Shown here piece by piece: positions 6,190-6,273 of a stretch of DNA of 6,273 nucleotides (its first letter is position 1; the number at the start of each line of letters is the position of its first letter). The stretch spans positions 1 to 6,273 of the forward strand of contig DEHW01000047.1 in the NCBI GenBank assembly GCA_002352135.1. The letters run 5' to 3'. Both the position numbers and the translations under genes were made by a program. This DNA comes from Lysobacterales bacterium UBA2790. Lineage in GTDB: Bacteria; Pseudomonadota; Gammaproteobacteria; Xanthomonadales; Xanthomonadaceae. The notes beneath the pieces are model-generated. The model saw only the letters and a list, made by a program, of their open reading frames with translations, was not told the DNA's origin and did not search any database.

Positions 6190-6242
6190 GTGTTAGCCCG
6201 GTGTTAGCCCAGCAAAAATCCCGACCTTGTGAGCCAGGCTAA
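6190..6242. repeat. GTGTTAGCCC tandem repeat plus inverted GGCTAA
   Basis: GTGTTAGCCC occurs at 6190-6199 and 6201-6210, one base apart. The core TTAGCC is present a third time in inverse orientation as GGCTAA at 6237-6242, overlapping the odd palindrome AGCCAGGCT (6232-6240). Such a cluster directly beside a tRNA end suits integrase arm-type or excisionase binding sites. This is inferred from position; the repeats themselves are certain. Confidence 0.6.
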
Positions 6243-6255
6243 GTCTTTGATTATT

Positions 6256-6273
6256 TGGTGCCGCTGGACGGAA
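6256..6273 (-). tRNA. 3' end of a tRNA gene (partial) or its att-site duplicate
   Basis: The reverse complement of the last 18 bases is TTCCGTCCAGCGGCACCA. It fits a tRNA 3' end position by position: T59 and T60, conserved C61, T-stem strand CCGTC, acceptor strand CAGCGGC, discriminator A and encoded CCA. The 5' acceptor strand would have to be GCCGCTG, which lies outside the window. The acceptor sequence brings a threonine tRNA to mind, but the anticodon is not visible and I do not assign it. Because islands integrate at tRNA 3' ends and copy part of them, this may be the real tRNA or only the short duplicated piece. Confidence 0.6.

Larger units (their letters stand above)
5495..6255. other. 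Gene-poor interval between res and the tRNA end
   Basis: About 760 bases without a convincing protein gene. Open frames exist on both strands, but none combines a good ribosome site, recognisable motifs and sensible length. The stretch is instead rich in inverted repeats (5662-5689, 5728-5757, 5807-5839, 6075-6093, 6096-6132), a possible minus-strand promoter (5851-5856), a weak plus-strand terminator (6165-6182) and a TTAGCC repeat cluster next to the tRNA end (6190-6242). I read it as a mixture of remnant phage-type regulatory DNA and attachment-site DNA. Confidence 0.55.

Noticed and set aside
5902..6207. 101-residue plus-strand frame
   Set aside because: Arg/Ser/Cys-rich low-quality translation, no ribosome site, and it covers two hairpins and the weak terminator.
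1..6273. CRISPR array, insertion sequence or rRNA
   Set aside because: No regularly spaced direct repeats of 20-40 bases, no transposase motifs with terminal inverted repeats, and no rRNA-like sequence were seen.

Overview
GC-rich DNA, by eye roughly 60% G+C, with the codon use of a pseudomonadotal (proteobacterial) chromosome. Everything readable looks like the accessory content of a genomic island or integrated element. I cannot name the species.

Layout. Positions 1-1251 hold a tight plus-strand run of island-type genes: the possible 3' end of an upstream gene (frame 1, stop at 157-159), a 154-residue hypothetical protein that starts inside that stop (ATGA overlap), and a 201-residue protein with the N-terminus MGGYGSGR and a four-cysteine zinc-ribbon-like motif. 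After an 86-base gap, positions 1338-5494 hold a complete, apparently intact Type III restriction-modification operon: mod (559 aa, beta-class adenine methyltransferase) and res (826 aa, SF2 helicase plus PD-(D/E)XK nuclease). The two genes overlap by GTGA, so their translation is probably coupled. Mod should recognise and methylate the target on one strand and protect host DNA. Res, in complex with Mod, should translocate and cut unmethylated DNA.

Positions 5495-6255 (about 760 bases) contain no convincing protein gene but much structure: several inverted repeats, a possible minus-strand promoter, and a minus-strand leader-like region that reminds me of the antisense-RNA immunity regions (CI/C4 type) of P4- and P1-like elements. 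That likeness is an inference from memory and architecture.

The last 18 bases (6256-6273) read on the minus strand as a tRNA 3' end, including the T-stem 3' strand, acceptor stem and encoded CCA. Just left of it lies a cluster of TTAGCC repeats. The simplest reading is that the right edge is a tRNA attachment site, with the restriction-modification operon as cargo inserted next to a decayed phage-like regulatory region. No integrase gene is visible in this window.
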